DNA of 51,160 bases from Methanobrevibacter sp. (lineage in GTDB: Archaea > Methanobacteriota > Methanobacteria > Methanobacteriales > Methanobacteriaceae), in assembly GCA_017473945.1 (NCBI GenBank), contig JAFUIW010000041.1, positions 1 through 51,160 of the forward strand, given 5' to 3'. The notes under the pieces are model-generated. The model was not told the DNA's origin. It saw nothing but the letters and a program-made list of their open reading frames with translations, and did not search any database. Positions 17,474 to 26,551 of this stretch are shown piece by piece (the first letter of the stretch is position 1; every line of letters starts with the position of its first letter). Made by a program: the position numbers and the translations under genes.

Positions 17474-20400
17474 TTAATTTAAAGTGATTACAACCTTTTT
17501 ACTTATGGCCTTATAATATTTATTGCCTTTATATTTAACCACAGCGGTAAATTTACCTTTTTTAGCCAATTTACTGATATTGAAAGTAGCTTTACCTTTA
17601 GCATTTGTGGTTGCCTTGTATGTTTTACCATTTACCTTAATTGTGACTTTTGCTTTTTTCAGTGCCTTCTTTTTATTTGTTTTTAAAGTAACTGTGTACT
17701 TTTTGACTTTTAAATCAGCTTTGAATGTCTTTTTAGATGCAGTCAATTTAGGAGTGGCCTTATTAACCTTAACAGTTGCATATACTGAAGAAGCTGTGAA
17801 TTTGGCATCTCCTGTAAATGAAACCTGCGCTTTATAGGTTCCAGGAAGCAAAGTGCTTACACCGAGTGTTGCCTGACCTTTTGAATCTGTCAAGACGACC
17901 TTAATGTTTCCTTTCAAATTGATTGAAATAGGAACACCTGTTATAGGCCTGTCAAGAACATCTTTTAAACTAACTGTCAATTTTTTGCCATTATTATATA
18001 CTGCAGTTACTTTTGCGGCAGTTAATATTGTCGCAGTGGTGCCTCCAACAATTGTTAAGGTATTTGTTGAAGTTTCACCAGTTTTTGAATTGACGGAGAT
18101 TATTTTATAAACTCCATCACCCAATCCGACATTCAATTTAGCCACACCGTTTGAATCTGAAGTTGTCTTGAATTCCTTGCCGTTTACAATAAATGAAACG
18201 GCACTGTTTGACAATGGAGTGCCGTCCGCATTGATGAATGTTGTCTTATAATCATATCCGTTTCCATAAATAATCCTGGCATCACCGGATTTAATAGTTG
18301 TTTTTGATACTTTTAAAGTATTTGAACTGGTAAATCCAGCATATTTACTGTCTCCAGAGTATTTTATAGTATATGGATAATCTCCATCCGCCAATTTAGG
18401 AAGTTGAACATTGACATTACCATTTACAACATTTGCTGTGTAGTCATGTCCATTGATTGAAACTGTAACTGTACCTGATGCATCCTGAGGAAGGTCACAT
18501 GCAAATGCATAATCAAGATTTGACACGGAATTCGCAATGATGGTGTTCATGTTTTTAATTTTTTGAACTTCAAAAGTGGCTGTGTTTGATGCGGCATTAT
18601 AATTGGCATTGCCATCAAATATAGCTTTTGGAGTGTATTTGCCCAATTTAAGGTTTGCAATGTTAAATGTGACCTTTGAACCGGAACTGGCCTGAACATA
18701 TTCATTTCCATCCAATTGCAATTTGATATTGCCGTTAAGACCATTTGAAATAGTTACTGCAATTTGAGTTGCCTGACCGAGTTCAATGTTTTCCGCTTTA
18801 ATTGCAAGGCTGACGCCCGCTTTTGCAACTTCAACACCTATTGCATCGCTAACTGATTCATAGTTTTTATCAGTAGGTGCAATGTTGGCACTGAGAGTGT
18901 ATTTTCCGGCATTTAATTTTCCGAAGTTTGCAGACACTTCATTACCTGCTGTAACGTCGACGGTTTTGGTGATGTCACCAATTTTAAGAGTTACCTTACC
19001 AGGATAGCTGGAGTAGACTTTTGCAACTACATCCTGACCATAAGTCACCTTGGCGGCGGTGGTGTAGAATCCAACTGATCCCCTTAAAACTTCTAGAGAA
19101 GATGTTTTAGTTGCCTTGTTGAAATTGTTGTTGCCCTCATAGGTTACACTGACAGAGTAGTTTCCTGGACGCAAATCTGAAATCTTTTTGATTACAACAC
19201 CATTTTTAATAACACTTTCAGCGTAGGTCTTGTCCCCAACTTTTATTACCACATTACCGCTTGCCTTTTGGATATTTACAGTAATGGTTGAGTTTTTACC
19301 GTATTCATCACCTTCACATGTTACAATAACATCAGGATTTGATTTTGAAACAGTGAAAGATTTTGTTGCCTTACTGAAATATAAATTATCAAAGTCAGTG
19401 TATAGTGCAGTTACCTGATATGTTGATGCATTAAGGTCTGATAATTCTTTACTGATTGATTGTGATGCCTTTTGGTTGAACAGTCTTTCATAGCCATTGG
19501 ATCCATTTACAAGAATTGTTACATTTCCATATAAGTAATTTGAGCCCACTGTAAGGCCAATTGTCTCTTTTTGACCATAGTTAATGTTAGCTGCAGTCAA
19601 TGTTAATACTGATGCAACGTTTTCAAGAACAATCACTTCATTTTCTACAGTGTATCCCTTATATGAAGCTGTTACTGTGTAAATTCCAGAAGATTCAGTG
19701 ATTTTAAGTGATGCGTAGCCGTCTGAAGCAGTCTTGATTTCAGACCTCTTGCCATTTATTGTGAATGTGACGGTTTCACCGGCACCGCATACTACAGCAT
19801 TGTTGTTTATTACTTTAACACGGTAATAAGTAGCCTCATTTCCAAACACGACCACATCATTATTGTTGATGATTCTCTCAAGAATTGTCAGCTTATTGAC
19901 TGATTTCTGGTTGGTTACAGGGTTGATGCTTGTTATGTTATACAGGCCTTTTGCAAGACCTACATTTAAAATGGCCTGACCTTTAAGGTCTGTTTGAACC
20001 TTGTATTCCCTTCCGGCAACCTCAAATGTTACTGTCTGATTAGATAAATAACTTCCGCCAACATCATAAAATGTTGCCTTATAGTCGATTGAGCTGTTGT
20101 ATGCCCTTGACATGTCCTCGGAGATTATGCTGGTTATAACAGTTAATTTGTTTGTGGTTTTTTCACCTGTAACCTCATTAGTTGAAGTTATTTTGTATGT
20201 TCCGACAGGCAACGGCACGGATAATTTTGCTTCACCGTAACCATTGGTTGCAGCATGATATAAAGTTCCATTGACATCGAAAATAACGATTGTATTGGTT
20301 AAATTATTCGCATTAGCATCTAAAAATGTCGCATTGAAATCATATCCACTGTTATAGTATACAGTCATGTTTTCTGCACGAATACTTGTGAAAACAATTA

Positions 20401-23125
20401 ATGCAGTATATTTTTTTTCATTTACGATTGGATTGATGACAACAAGAGGATAATTTCCAATGGCGAAACTCTTATCCAAAATAGCAGTTCCATTTTCATC
20501 TGTTAAACGATAATAATCTGTGCCGTTAACATTAAATATAACATTTTTATTTGAAAGATAATCCCCATATTCATCATAAAATGTTGCTTTTAAGTATTTA
20601 TTGGTATTGTGGATTATTTTAGTGTTTTCTATTTCAATTGGATAACATTCATACACCCTGAATGCAGTTGTGTTTTCAACACTTGCATAATAGCTGTCAC
20701 CGCTGTAAACTACCCTTACATCATATTTTCCCAAACTAGGAGAATATATTGTATAATAATTACTTGCAGAAATCCTTGTTTTGTATTCACCATCAATATA
20801 AATGCTGTAAGTTCCAGATGCACCCTTAATGTATGGAGTTACCAGAACATTGGAACCATATTTAACATTAGCAATGTCCAGTTGCAATGTAGGAACCTGA
20901 ATTTCAACATCCACATTTTGAGATTCGTATAATGGATTGTATTTGCCGTCACCGAAATAATGTATTGACAGATATTGGCTTCCTGCACTTACTTTATAAC
21001 GGGTTTCAAATTCGAATATTCCGTCTTCAAGATAACCAGAATAAGAATATCCTGCAAATTCAACTTCAACATAACCAGTTACATCTTCATTGAAAACCAA
21101 TGCAATAGTTGAATATCCTGACACGAATTTTTCAGGAAGGGTTAGTGATGAATCCAGTCTTTCTACATATGTCCGTTGGGTATCACTTGATGATCTGTAA
21201 TTGTCATCACCCAGATAGATGAGTTCAATATCACTGTACGGGCCGCCGACATTCATCAGGTTGTATTTTGATCCAACGGCGAATTTATCAACATATTCAT
21301 CGTCAACATAAATTTCAATGAAACCTGTTGCGCCTGCTGTTACTTTCGGATTTAAAACAATAGGTGTTCCCCAAGTAATGTTTTGGACAGTAAATGTGAT
21401 ATTGGATGGTTTTCCGATGACTGTAAACTCATCAGTGATTGTACGGGCATTATAAATGTTATCTCCAGAGTATATTACATTTAAAGTGTAATCACTGGTT
21501 TTCAAATTAGGAATCAATAAGTTTATGGAATTTGTCAGTCCATTTAATTGCTCGACTTTGGAATAGGCAGTCTTGTTTAGGCGTTCGGAGAATATGTCAA
21601 TTGTCATGTTTCCCTGCAAGTCACCGCTCCAGTCGATTGTGAGATTCAATTTCTCACCTAATGTAATATCTTCAGCAGTTATATAGAAATAAGGATACTT
21701 TTGACTTGAAATATACATGTATTTATGGGAATTGGTTTTAGCCCCGTTGAATGTGCAGTTTGTGACTGTTCCCATTGAGGAATACCATTTGATTGCAGAG
21801 CCGTAATCAGCAACATTATTGTTGAAGTTACATTTATCAAGGTTTACTGTATAACTGTTTCCAACAGCTATTGCCCCACCATATTCCGCTTTATTGGTTT
21901 TGAAATTGGAGTTTTCAATAGTGGAGGAACTTGTTGTGTATATAGCCCCACCCTGGTAATCAGCTGAATTTGAAGTGAATTCACAATTGGATATTTTGCT
22001 TGAAGATCCAGATAAATATAGGGCACCCCCATAATAAGCGCTGTTGTTGGTGAATTTACAGTTAGTTATATTGGCATTTGAACCGTACCAGTAAACAGCA
22101 CCACCAGAGTACCCTTCAACATCATTGTTTTCAAAGGTACAGTTAATTAATTTGCCGTAACTGCCCGACCAGTAGATTGCACCTCCATTTCCAGATGAAT
22201 AGTATGCATTTTTAAACTTGATATTTTTTAAAACAACATTACTTCCTGAAATACTGAAAATTCTATTATATCCTTTTGCATCAATAGTATGGCCATGACC
22301 GTCAATGGTTAATGTTTTTGAAATTGACATTGGACTAGAATAACTATTTGCTGAAATGTCATGATATAAATTGATTAATGAACTGCTAGAAGCAGAAGAT
22401 ATAGTATAACTTAAATCACTAAATGTAGAATCATAAGAACTAATTTCACTTGACCTGACAGTTAAAGTAGCGGTATCCATTACCTCATTATCGTAATAAT
22501 TAATTAATTTTACAGTATAAGTTCCAGGACTTAACTGATTTGAACTCAAAGAATAAGTTTTACTATACGAACTGGACTGACTGGAATATGAAGTAGAAAC
22601 TTTCTGGTTACCTGATGAATCATAAATCCTTAAATAATAGTAGTATTTGTAAGTACTGGAAGAAGACGGGGAAATACTCATTGAAATACTTCCACTTTCC
22701 CCATAAGTGACAGTAGTATCATAAACAGAAACACTGTAATCATAATAATAAGGATAAGTATGTGTAGAATAACTGCTAGATTCAACAGGAGTAATATAAA
22801 CAGTTACACTTCCGCCATCACTAGAATAAATTGTAGTATCATATACTGACAGAGAATATTTAGAATATGACGGAGATGACTCTGACAATATTTCATCTTC
22901 ACCATATTCTGAAACTTCATCATCTTCACTGATAGCCAATACTTCAGGACTTTCAGTCGAATTATAACTTACATCATCAATATCTACATCTACGGATGCA
23001 ATATCATAATTTTCCAAATCGGCACTGACAACATCATCAGTCAGATTATCCGCAGCACTTACTGCAGATATGGCGAATAAGCCAACAAGCAATATTGCCA
23101 GCACCATTATCTTTTTATTTTTCAA
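17474..23125 (-). CDS. Giant adhesin-like surface protein: beta-helix plus Ig-like repeats
   Basis: About 1883 residues. A signal peptide (KNKKIMVLAILLVGLFAISA) is followed by an acidic stretch and a Ser/Tyr-rich region (about 80-235). A right-handed beta-helix follows (about 235-480), with five or so repeats of the GGAIY...NCTFENN type. The rest is roughly a dozen Ig-like domains to the C-terminus. One family of about 95 residues recurs around residues 840, 930, 1030 and 1620 (ATFxDxxGxxLSN...VxFxVNG). There is no transmembrane anchor. The TTG start at 23125 fits GGAGGT seven bases upstream; a GTG at 23140 would lie on that site. Probable role is attachment to other microbes or host material. 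Confidence 0.88.
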   Translation of the reverse strand: MKNKKIMVLAILLVGLFAISAVSAADNLTDDVVSADLENYDIASVDVDIDDVSYNSTESPEVLAISEDDEVSEYGEDEILSESSPSYSKYSLSVYDTTIYSSDGGSVTVYITPVESSSYSTHTYPYYYDYSVSVYDTTVTYGESGSISMSISPSSSSTYKYYYYLRIYDSSGNQKVSTSYSSQSSSYSKTYSLSSNQLSPGTYTVKLINYYDNEVMDTATLTVRSSEISSYDSTFSDLSYTISSASSSSLINLYHDISANSYSSPMSISKTLTIDGHGHTIDAKGYNRIFSISGSNVVLKNIKFKNAYYSSGNGGAIYWSGSYGKLINCTFENNDVEGYSGGAVYWYGSNANITNCKFTNNSAYYGGALYLSGSSSKISNCEFTSNSADYQGGAIYTTSSSTIENSNFKTNKAEYGGAIAVGNSYTVNLDKCNFNNNVADYGSAIKWYSSMGTVTNCTFNGAKTNSHKYMYISSQKYPYFYITAEDITLGEKLNLTIDWSGDLQGNMTIDIFSERLNKTAYSKVEQLNGLTNSINLLIPNLKTSDYTLNVIYSGDNIYNARTITDEFTVIGKPSNITFTVQNITWGTPIVLNPKVTAGATGFIEIYVDDEYVDKFAVGSKYNLMNVGGPYSDIELIYLGDDNYRSSSDTQRTYVERLDSSLTLPEKFVSGYSTIALVFNEDVTGYVEVEFAGYSYSGYLEDGIFEFETRYKVSAGSQYLSIHYFGDGKYNPLYESQNVDVEIQVPTLQLDIANVKYGSNVLVTPYIKGASGTYSIYIDGEYKTRISASNYYTIYSPSLGKYDVRVVYSGDSYYASVENTTAFRVYECYPIEIENTKIIHNTNKYLKATFYDEYGDYLSNKNVIFNVNGTDYYRLTDENGTAILDKSFAIGNYPLVVINPIVNEKKYTALIVFTSIRAENMTVYYNSGYDFNATFLDANANNLTNTIVIFDVNGTLYHAATNGYGEAKLSVPLPVGTYKITSTNEVTGEKTTNKLTVITSIISEDMSRAYNSSIDYKATFYDVGGSYLSNQTVTFEVAGREYKVQTDLKGQAILNVGLAKGLYNITSINPVTNQKSVNKLTILERIINNNDVVVFGNEATYYRVKVINNNAVVCGAGETVTFTINGKRSEIKTASDGYASLKITESSGIYTVTASYKGYTVENEVIVLENVASVLTLTAANINYGQKETIGLTVGSNYLYGNVTILVNGSNGYERLFNQKASQSISKELSDLNASTYQVTALYTDFDNLYFSKATKSFTVSKSNPDVIVTCEGDEYGKNSTITVNIQKASGNVVIKVGDKTYAESVIKNGVVIKKISDLRPGNYSVSVTYEGNNNFNKATKTSSLEVLRGSVGFYTTAAKVTYGQDVVAKVYSSYPGKVTLKIGDITKTVDVTAGNEVSANFGKLNAGKYTLSANIAPTDKNYESVSDAIGVEVAKAGVSLAIKAENIELGQATQIAVTISNGLNGNIKLQLDGNEYVQASSGSKVTFNIANLKLGKYTPKAIFDGNANYNAASNTATFEVQKIKNMNTIIANSVSNLDYAFACDLPQDASGTVTVSINGHDYTANVVNGNVNVQLPKLADGDYPYTIKYSGDSKYAGFTSSNTLKVSKTTIKSGDARIIYGNGYDYKTTFINADGTPLSNSAVSFIVNGKEFKTTSDSNGVAKLNVGLGDGVYKIISVNSKTGETSTNTLTIVGGTTATILTAAKVTAVYNNGKKLTVSLKDVLDRPITGVPISINLKGNIKVVLTDSKGQATLGVSTLLPGTYKAQVSFTGDAKFTASSVYATVKVNKATPKLTASKKTFKADLKVKKYTVTLKTNKKKALKKAKVTIKVNGKTYKATTNAKGKATFNISKLAKKGKFTAVVKYKGNKYYKAISKKVVITLN

Positions 23126-23137
23126 TAAATTTACCTC

Positions 23138-23165
23138 CACAAATATTTATTGATATATATTTGTG
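23138..23165. promoter_or_regulatory. Inverted repeat next to the adhesin ribosome binding site
   Basis: CACAAATAT (23138-23146) and ATATTTGTG (23157-23165) are perfect nine-base complements around a ten-base spacer. The repeat ends exactly where the GGAGGT site of the giant adhesin gene begins. A leader hairpin could influence ribosome access, or this could be a protein-binding site. Confidence 0.4.
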
Positions 23166-23244
23166 TTTAAATTACTATATATTAATTATGAAAATGTGCT
23201 GAGATGTAAATAATTTATTACATAAATTATTATTAATTTAAATT

Positions 23245-23253
23245 AAAAAAAAA
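23245..23253 (-). terminator. T9 tract after the MtrA-like gene
   Basis: Nine T on the coding strand, 48-56 bases after the stop codon of the MtrA-like gene. Confidence 0.4.
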
Positions 23254-23300
23254 GTATTTTAAGCAATAAATGGAAATTAAAAAAAGTGAAAAAGCTGAAA

Positions 23301-23867
23301 CTATTCTTCAGCTTCCTTTTTGTCCTTCTTGTCCTTTTTGACGATGACCATTCTTTCGTTTTCCTCGTCAACTTCCATAACAATCGGTTCGCCTTCAACG
23401 GCGCCAGGGTCCTTTTCAACACATTCGTTGATTTTGGACTGTATCGCACCGATGTCTTCAGTGTCAATCAGGTCAACGATTTCCAGCTGTTGCTGGAACC
23501 TTTCAACACCTTCAAGAGGAACGTTTTCCACAAATGGAATCGCACCGGTGGCCCCGATGATTTTCTTCTTGTCAGGATCTGCACCGTTTTCGTGAAGTGC
23601 CATGAAGCTCTGACCTGTGATGTGGCCCTGCACTTCAGCGCCCGCCAGGATTAAAAATCTGATGTTCGGATTTGAGATGATGTTTGCCACCACCTTTTCA
23701 ATGCCCAGGTTTTCTGTTTTGCATGGTCCTGCAATGGCCGCTCCGGAAAGTTCCGCTTCAATGTGAGAAGCAAGTGTTGTTACTGCAACAGGACTTTCAG
23801 GGTCCCCTACGATGTAATCTCCACTGATTACAGGCCAGCCATCTGCAGGAGCTTTTTTATCAGCCAT
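23301..23867 (-). CDS. mtrA: MtrA-like corrinoid protein lacking the membrane anchor
   Basis: The 188-residue protein matches subunit A of tetrahydromethanopterin:coenzyme M methyltransferase. It contains the start [22 protein letters not shown], a [17 protein letters not shown] segment, and [17 protein letters not shown] with His82, the expected lower ligand of the corrinoid cobalt. The normal operon-encoded MtrA is about 240 residues with a C-terminal membrane helix. Here that helix is absent, and the protein ends in a charged Lys/Asp/Glu tail. No other mtr genes are nearby. It is probably a soluble paralogue moving methyl groups in another reaction, or a cobamide carrier. AGGAGG precedes ATG 23867. 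Confidence 0.88.
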   Translation of the reverse strand: MADKKAPADGWPVISGDYIVGDPESPVAVTTLASHIEAELSGAAIAGPCKTENLGIEKVVANIISNPNIRFLILAGAEVQGHITGQSFMALHENGADPDKKKIIGATGAIPFVENVPLEGVERFQQQLEIVDLIDTEDIGAIQSKINECVEKDPGAVEGEPIVMEVDEENERMVIVKKDKKDKKEAEE

Positions 23868-23955
23868 GATATAATCCTCCTATTTTTGATGTTTTAAAGT
23901 ATATTTTAAATATATTTAAATATTTTGTAACTTGTGACGGGTAAGGAGTGAGAAC

Positions 23956-24888
23956 TTACATCTTATTTTTAATTGCCAAAACATCATCAAAAGGCATTTT
24001 AATCCTTTGAGAAATCTCTTCACAAGACATACCTGATTTCAAAAATTCAATAATGATATTTTCACTACCTTGCTCAATACCTTGCTCAATACCTTGCTCA
24101 ATACCTTGCTCAATACCTTGCTCAATACCTTGCTCAATACCTTGCTCAATACCTTGCTCAATACCTTGCTCAATACCTTGGTCAAAACCAGATTGTTCTT
24201 TTCTTTTCCCATATTCATGTATCAGACTCATCTTATCACCTAACAAATCGCAAAATATATTCCTCAATTCATCATCATCGACATATTTCTCCACAATCAT
24301 CCACTCAATACCAAAGGACAATTCCATAAGAGAAAAACTCGCATTTCTCAATTCAGATAAGTTATCCACAACCCTGCGTATGTGATTCTGCATGTTTTTA
24401 GTGTCAATTATCGGCAGAAGTGCATACAGCACAAGGTCATGGCCTGAAATTTTTTCGTTGTTTAATATTTTAGGCTCCACATTATTAATTATTTCGCAGG
24501 CATCCAAATCAGCCAATCCAACCACATCATATTCAAAAACGTTTTTAGAATTATACTGATATCTGACTGTTTTTGACTTTTCTGCTGAGCTTAAAACCAT
24601 CAGATTGGCGGACTTGTCGTTTTCCCTGTCACGATTGGCGATGGCCACATATGTCAGTGCCCTTGCTGAGAACTCATCATCGACATTCCTGCTTTGAAGC
24701 TCTATTATCATGTTTTCCAAGTCAAGTTCCACAATGATATCCGGCCGATAATCCTTCGGATCCAGCAATCGCAGCTCCTTTGTCCAGATTTTGACTGTGT
24801 CTGATTCGATTCCAAGTATATCAAGCAGGATTTTGGCATCCTCCTGGGTTACATTCTTGAAGATTTTGTCCTGAGTGAATTCAACCAT
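23956..24888 (-). CDS. Rpn-family PD-(D/E)XK nuclease-like protein with GIEQ repeats
   Basis: This 310-residue protein matches the Rpn/transposase-like group: an N-terminal nuclease fold with RPDIIVELDLENMIIELQSRN (Asp...Glu-x-Gln of the PD-(D/E)XK site), ARALTYVA, and a helical middle. Nine perfect copies of Gly-Ile-Glu-Gln (about 240-276) precede a final 30-residue helix (EEISQRIKMPFDDVLAIK). The family is linked to DNA cleavage and recombination and often has variable C-termini. ATG 24888 follows GGAG. The DNA of the repeat is also perfectly conserved, so copy number probably varies between strains. Confidence 0.8.
   Translation of the reverse strand: MVEFTQDKIFKNVTQEDAKILLDILGIESDTVKIWTKELRLLDPKDYRPDIIVELDLENMIIELQSRNVDDEFSARALTYVAIANRDRENDKSANLMVLSSAEKSKTVRYQYNSKNVFEYDVVGLADLDACEIINNVEPKILNNEKISGHDLVLYALLPIIDTKNMQNHIRRVVDNLSELRNASFSLMELSFGIEWMIVEKYVDDDELRNIFCDLLGDKMSLIHEYGKRKEQSGFDQGIEQGIEQGIEQGIEQGIEQGIEQGIEQGIEQGIEQGSENIIIEFLKSGMSCEEISQRIKMPFDDVLAIKNKM
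24066..24180. repeat. Perfect 12-bp tandem repeat in the nuclease-like gene
   Basis: About nine and a half copies of a 12-base unit (TACCTTGCTCAA on the plus strand) with no substitutions. Unit length keeps the reading frame, so gains and losses change only the number of GIEQ units. The lack of synonymous drift implies recent expansion by slippage. Confidence 0.95.
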
Positions 24889-25091
24889 TAGTATTACTCC
24901 TGTAAATTTTTGTAATACTCATTTTGTAAAATCCACTATAAATGATTTAATACTTAAATTAAACCATATTAACTTATTAAAAATGTTTTTAAGAGATAAA
25001 TATTCTTTTTTTAATGAAATACTATTAAATTACATCAATAATATTGCTTTTACCTACAAAAAATATATAACATACAAATGGGAAAATAATA

Positions 25092-25619
25092 ATGATGAAC
25101 TTAAATGTAGACTTATTTTATCTGATTAACAATAACATGGCAAATCCTGTTTTTGATGCGATAATGCCAGTGCTCAGCAACTTCGGAGGATTTGTCACAT
25201 TGCTTGCAATATGTATTGCGGCGATTTTGATTCTGAAATACTTAAAAAAAGACGAATATTTAAAGATTGCCAAGCTGTGTCTTTGCGCATTGCTTTTGGC
25301 CGGAATAATTGCAGCATGCCTGAAACTGACATTTCACAGCCCAAGACCGTTTACCGTTCTTGAGCATGTCCGCCAGCTGACCGTTCCGTCAGAACCGAAC
25401 TCATTTCCGTCAGGACACACTGCCTCAACATTGAGCATAATAACAGTTCTTGTATGGAAACTGCGTGAAAACAAAGCAGTTGTGGCATTGCTTGTGATAT
25501 TTGCAGTGCTTATAGGATTTTCAAGAATATACTGCGGCGTTCACTACCCATTCGATGTTGCTGTAGGTGCAATAGTTGGTGTGGTAAGCGGTGTGGTTGT
25601 GTTGAAGTTTTTGGATTAG
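25092..25619 (+). CDS. PAP2-family membrane phosphatase
   Basis: The 175-residue protein has about five membrane helices and all three phosphatase signatures: K78-x6-R85-P86, PSGH at 106-109, and SR-x5-H-x3-D (144-155). Such enzymes dephosphorylate lipid-linked pyrophosphates. In an archaeon with surface glycans and pseudomurein, a polyprenyl-pyrophosphate recycling role is plausible but inferred. The start has two adjacent ATGs (25092 and 25095) and no clear ribosome binding site. Its last four bases overlap the convergent next gene. Confidence 0.85.
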   Translation: MMNLNVDLFYLINNNMANPVFDAIMPVLSNFGGFVTLLAICIAAILILKYLKKDEYLKIAKLCLCALLLAGIIAACLKLTFHSPRPFTVLEHVRQLTVPSEPNSFPSGHTASTLSIITVLVWKLRENKAVVALLVIFAVLIGFSRIYCGVHYPFDVAVGAIVGVVSGVVVLKFLD

Positions 25620-25906
25620 AAATAGAGCTCGGACGGTTTTCCGATGTATTCGAAATCGTCCTTGTTTTCAAGGTACTTTACGCCGATTACTTTTTCATCG
25701 CTGAAAACGGTAACGACACTCATTCCGTCATTAACATCGATTATGATGACTTTTCTTTTGTCTCCGCTTTGAGCTTCGATCTTTATGATTTCATCATTTT
25801 CAAGTAGTGTTGGTTCCTCGAATTCGTTTCCGACATCGGTTGAATACCAGTGCTGAGGCAATTTGACCCTGATGCCCAAATCATCTAAAATATCCTTAAC
25901 GTGCAT
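25616..25906 (-). CDS. Small soluble protein of unknown function
   Basis: 96 residues, acidic, mostly predicted beta strands (KVIIIDVNDGMSVVTVFSDEKVIGVKYL), ending in SELYF. No family recognised. ATG 25906 is supported by AAGGAG nine bases upstream. Convergent with the PAP2 gene. Confidence 0.65.
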   Translation of the reverse strand: MHVKDILDDLGIRVKLPQHWYSTDVGNEFEEPTLLENDEIIKIEAQSGDKRKVIIIDVNDGMSVVTVFSDEKVIGVKYLENKDDFEYIGKPSELYF

Positions 25907-25991
25907 TTTAAAAACTCCTTTTTGATATCTAGATTAAATTCTCTTTTATGCAATATTTAAAGATTTTGTCACTTCACACGGGTGTTTAGGG

Positions 25992-26510
25992 TTACACGAG
26001 AAAGTGAACCTTGGTCTTGTCAATGTCGTCCGGAGTGTGAGGTTCGGGAATGTCATCGGAATGGCCAAGCGCCATTATTCCTGCAATCCTGTAGTGCTCG
26101 TCGATTTTTAGAATATCTCTTACAACGCTTTCTGCATATACTCCGTCCTTTTGTCTCATGTGAATCTGAACCCAGCAGCTCGCCAAATTCAGGTCAGTTG
26201 CAGCAAGATGGAGGTATGTAAGTGCAATTGATGAGTCTTCACACCATGTGTCTGAAATCATTGTGTCTGCAATGACGACTATCGCCTTGTCGGCACCTTT
26301 TAAAAGCTCTGCACCATGGTCCTTGGCTTTTGAAAGTTTTTCAAGGATTTCCTTTCTTTCAACAACCATGAAGTTTATCGGCTTTCTGTTCATGCTTGAA
26401 GGGGCCATAAGACCTGCCCTGAGAACATGGTCAAGCTCCTCTTTTGTGATTTTTTCATCTGAAAATTTTCTTGTTGATCTTCTTTTGAGTAAAACATCCA
26501 TGAATTCCAT
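25992..26510 (-). CDS. Nitroreductase-family flavoprotein
   Basis: The 172-residue protein has the family start RRSTRKFSDEKITKEELDHVLRAG, the FMN-contacting APSSMNRKPI segment, and a C-terminal IAGIMALGHSDD. It should bind FMN and reduce quinone-like, nitro or other substrates with NAD(P)H or F420H2; the substrate is unknown. ATG 26510 lacks a good ribosome binding site, and an ATG three codons later is possible. It lies alone between leftward genes. Confidence 0.85.
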   Translation of the reverse strand: MEFMDVLLKRRSTRKFSDEKITKEELDHVLRAGLMAPSSMNRKPINFMVVERKEILEKLSKAKDHGAELLKGADKAIVVIADTMISDTWCEDSSIALTYLHLAATDLNLASCWVQIHMRQKDGVYAESVVRDILKIDEHYRIAGIMALGHSDDIPEPHTPDDIDKTKVHFLV

Positions 26511-26551
26511 GGTTAAAATTAGTACTTTTAAATATAAAATTCCATCGAAAG

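Noticed and set aside
24066..24180. CRISPR array
   Set aside because: The repeat is 12 bases with no spacers and is in frame within a gene.
24053..24385. Plus-strand frame with repeated Cys-Ser-Ile-Pro
   Set aside because: It is the mirror of the 12-bp repeat in the nuclease-like gene; no ribosome binding site and no family resemblance.
23956..24888. Insertion sequence
   Set aside because: The Rpn family is sometimes labelled transposase, but there are no terminal inverted repeats or target duplications around it.
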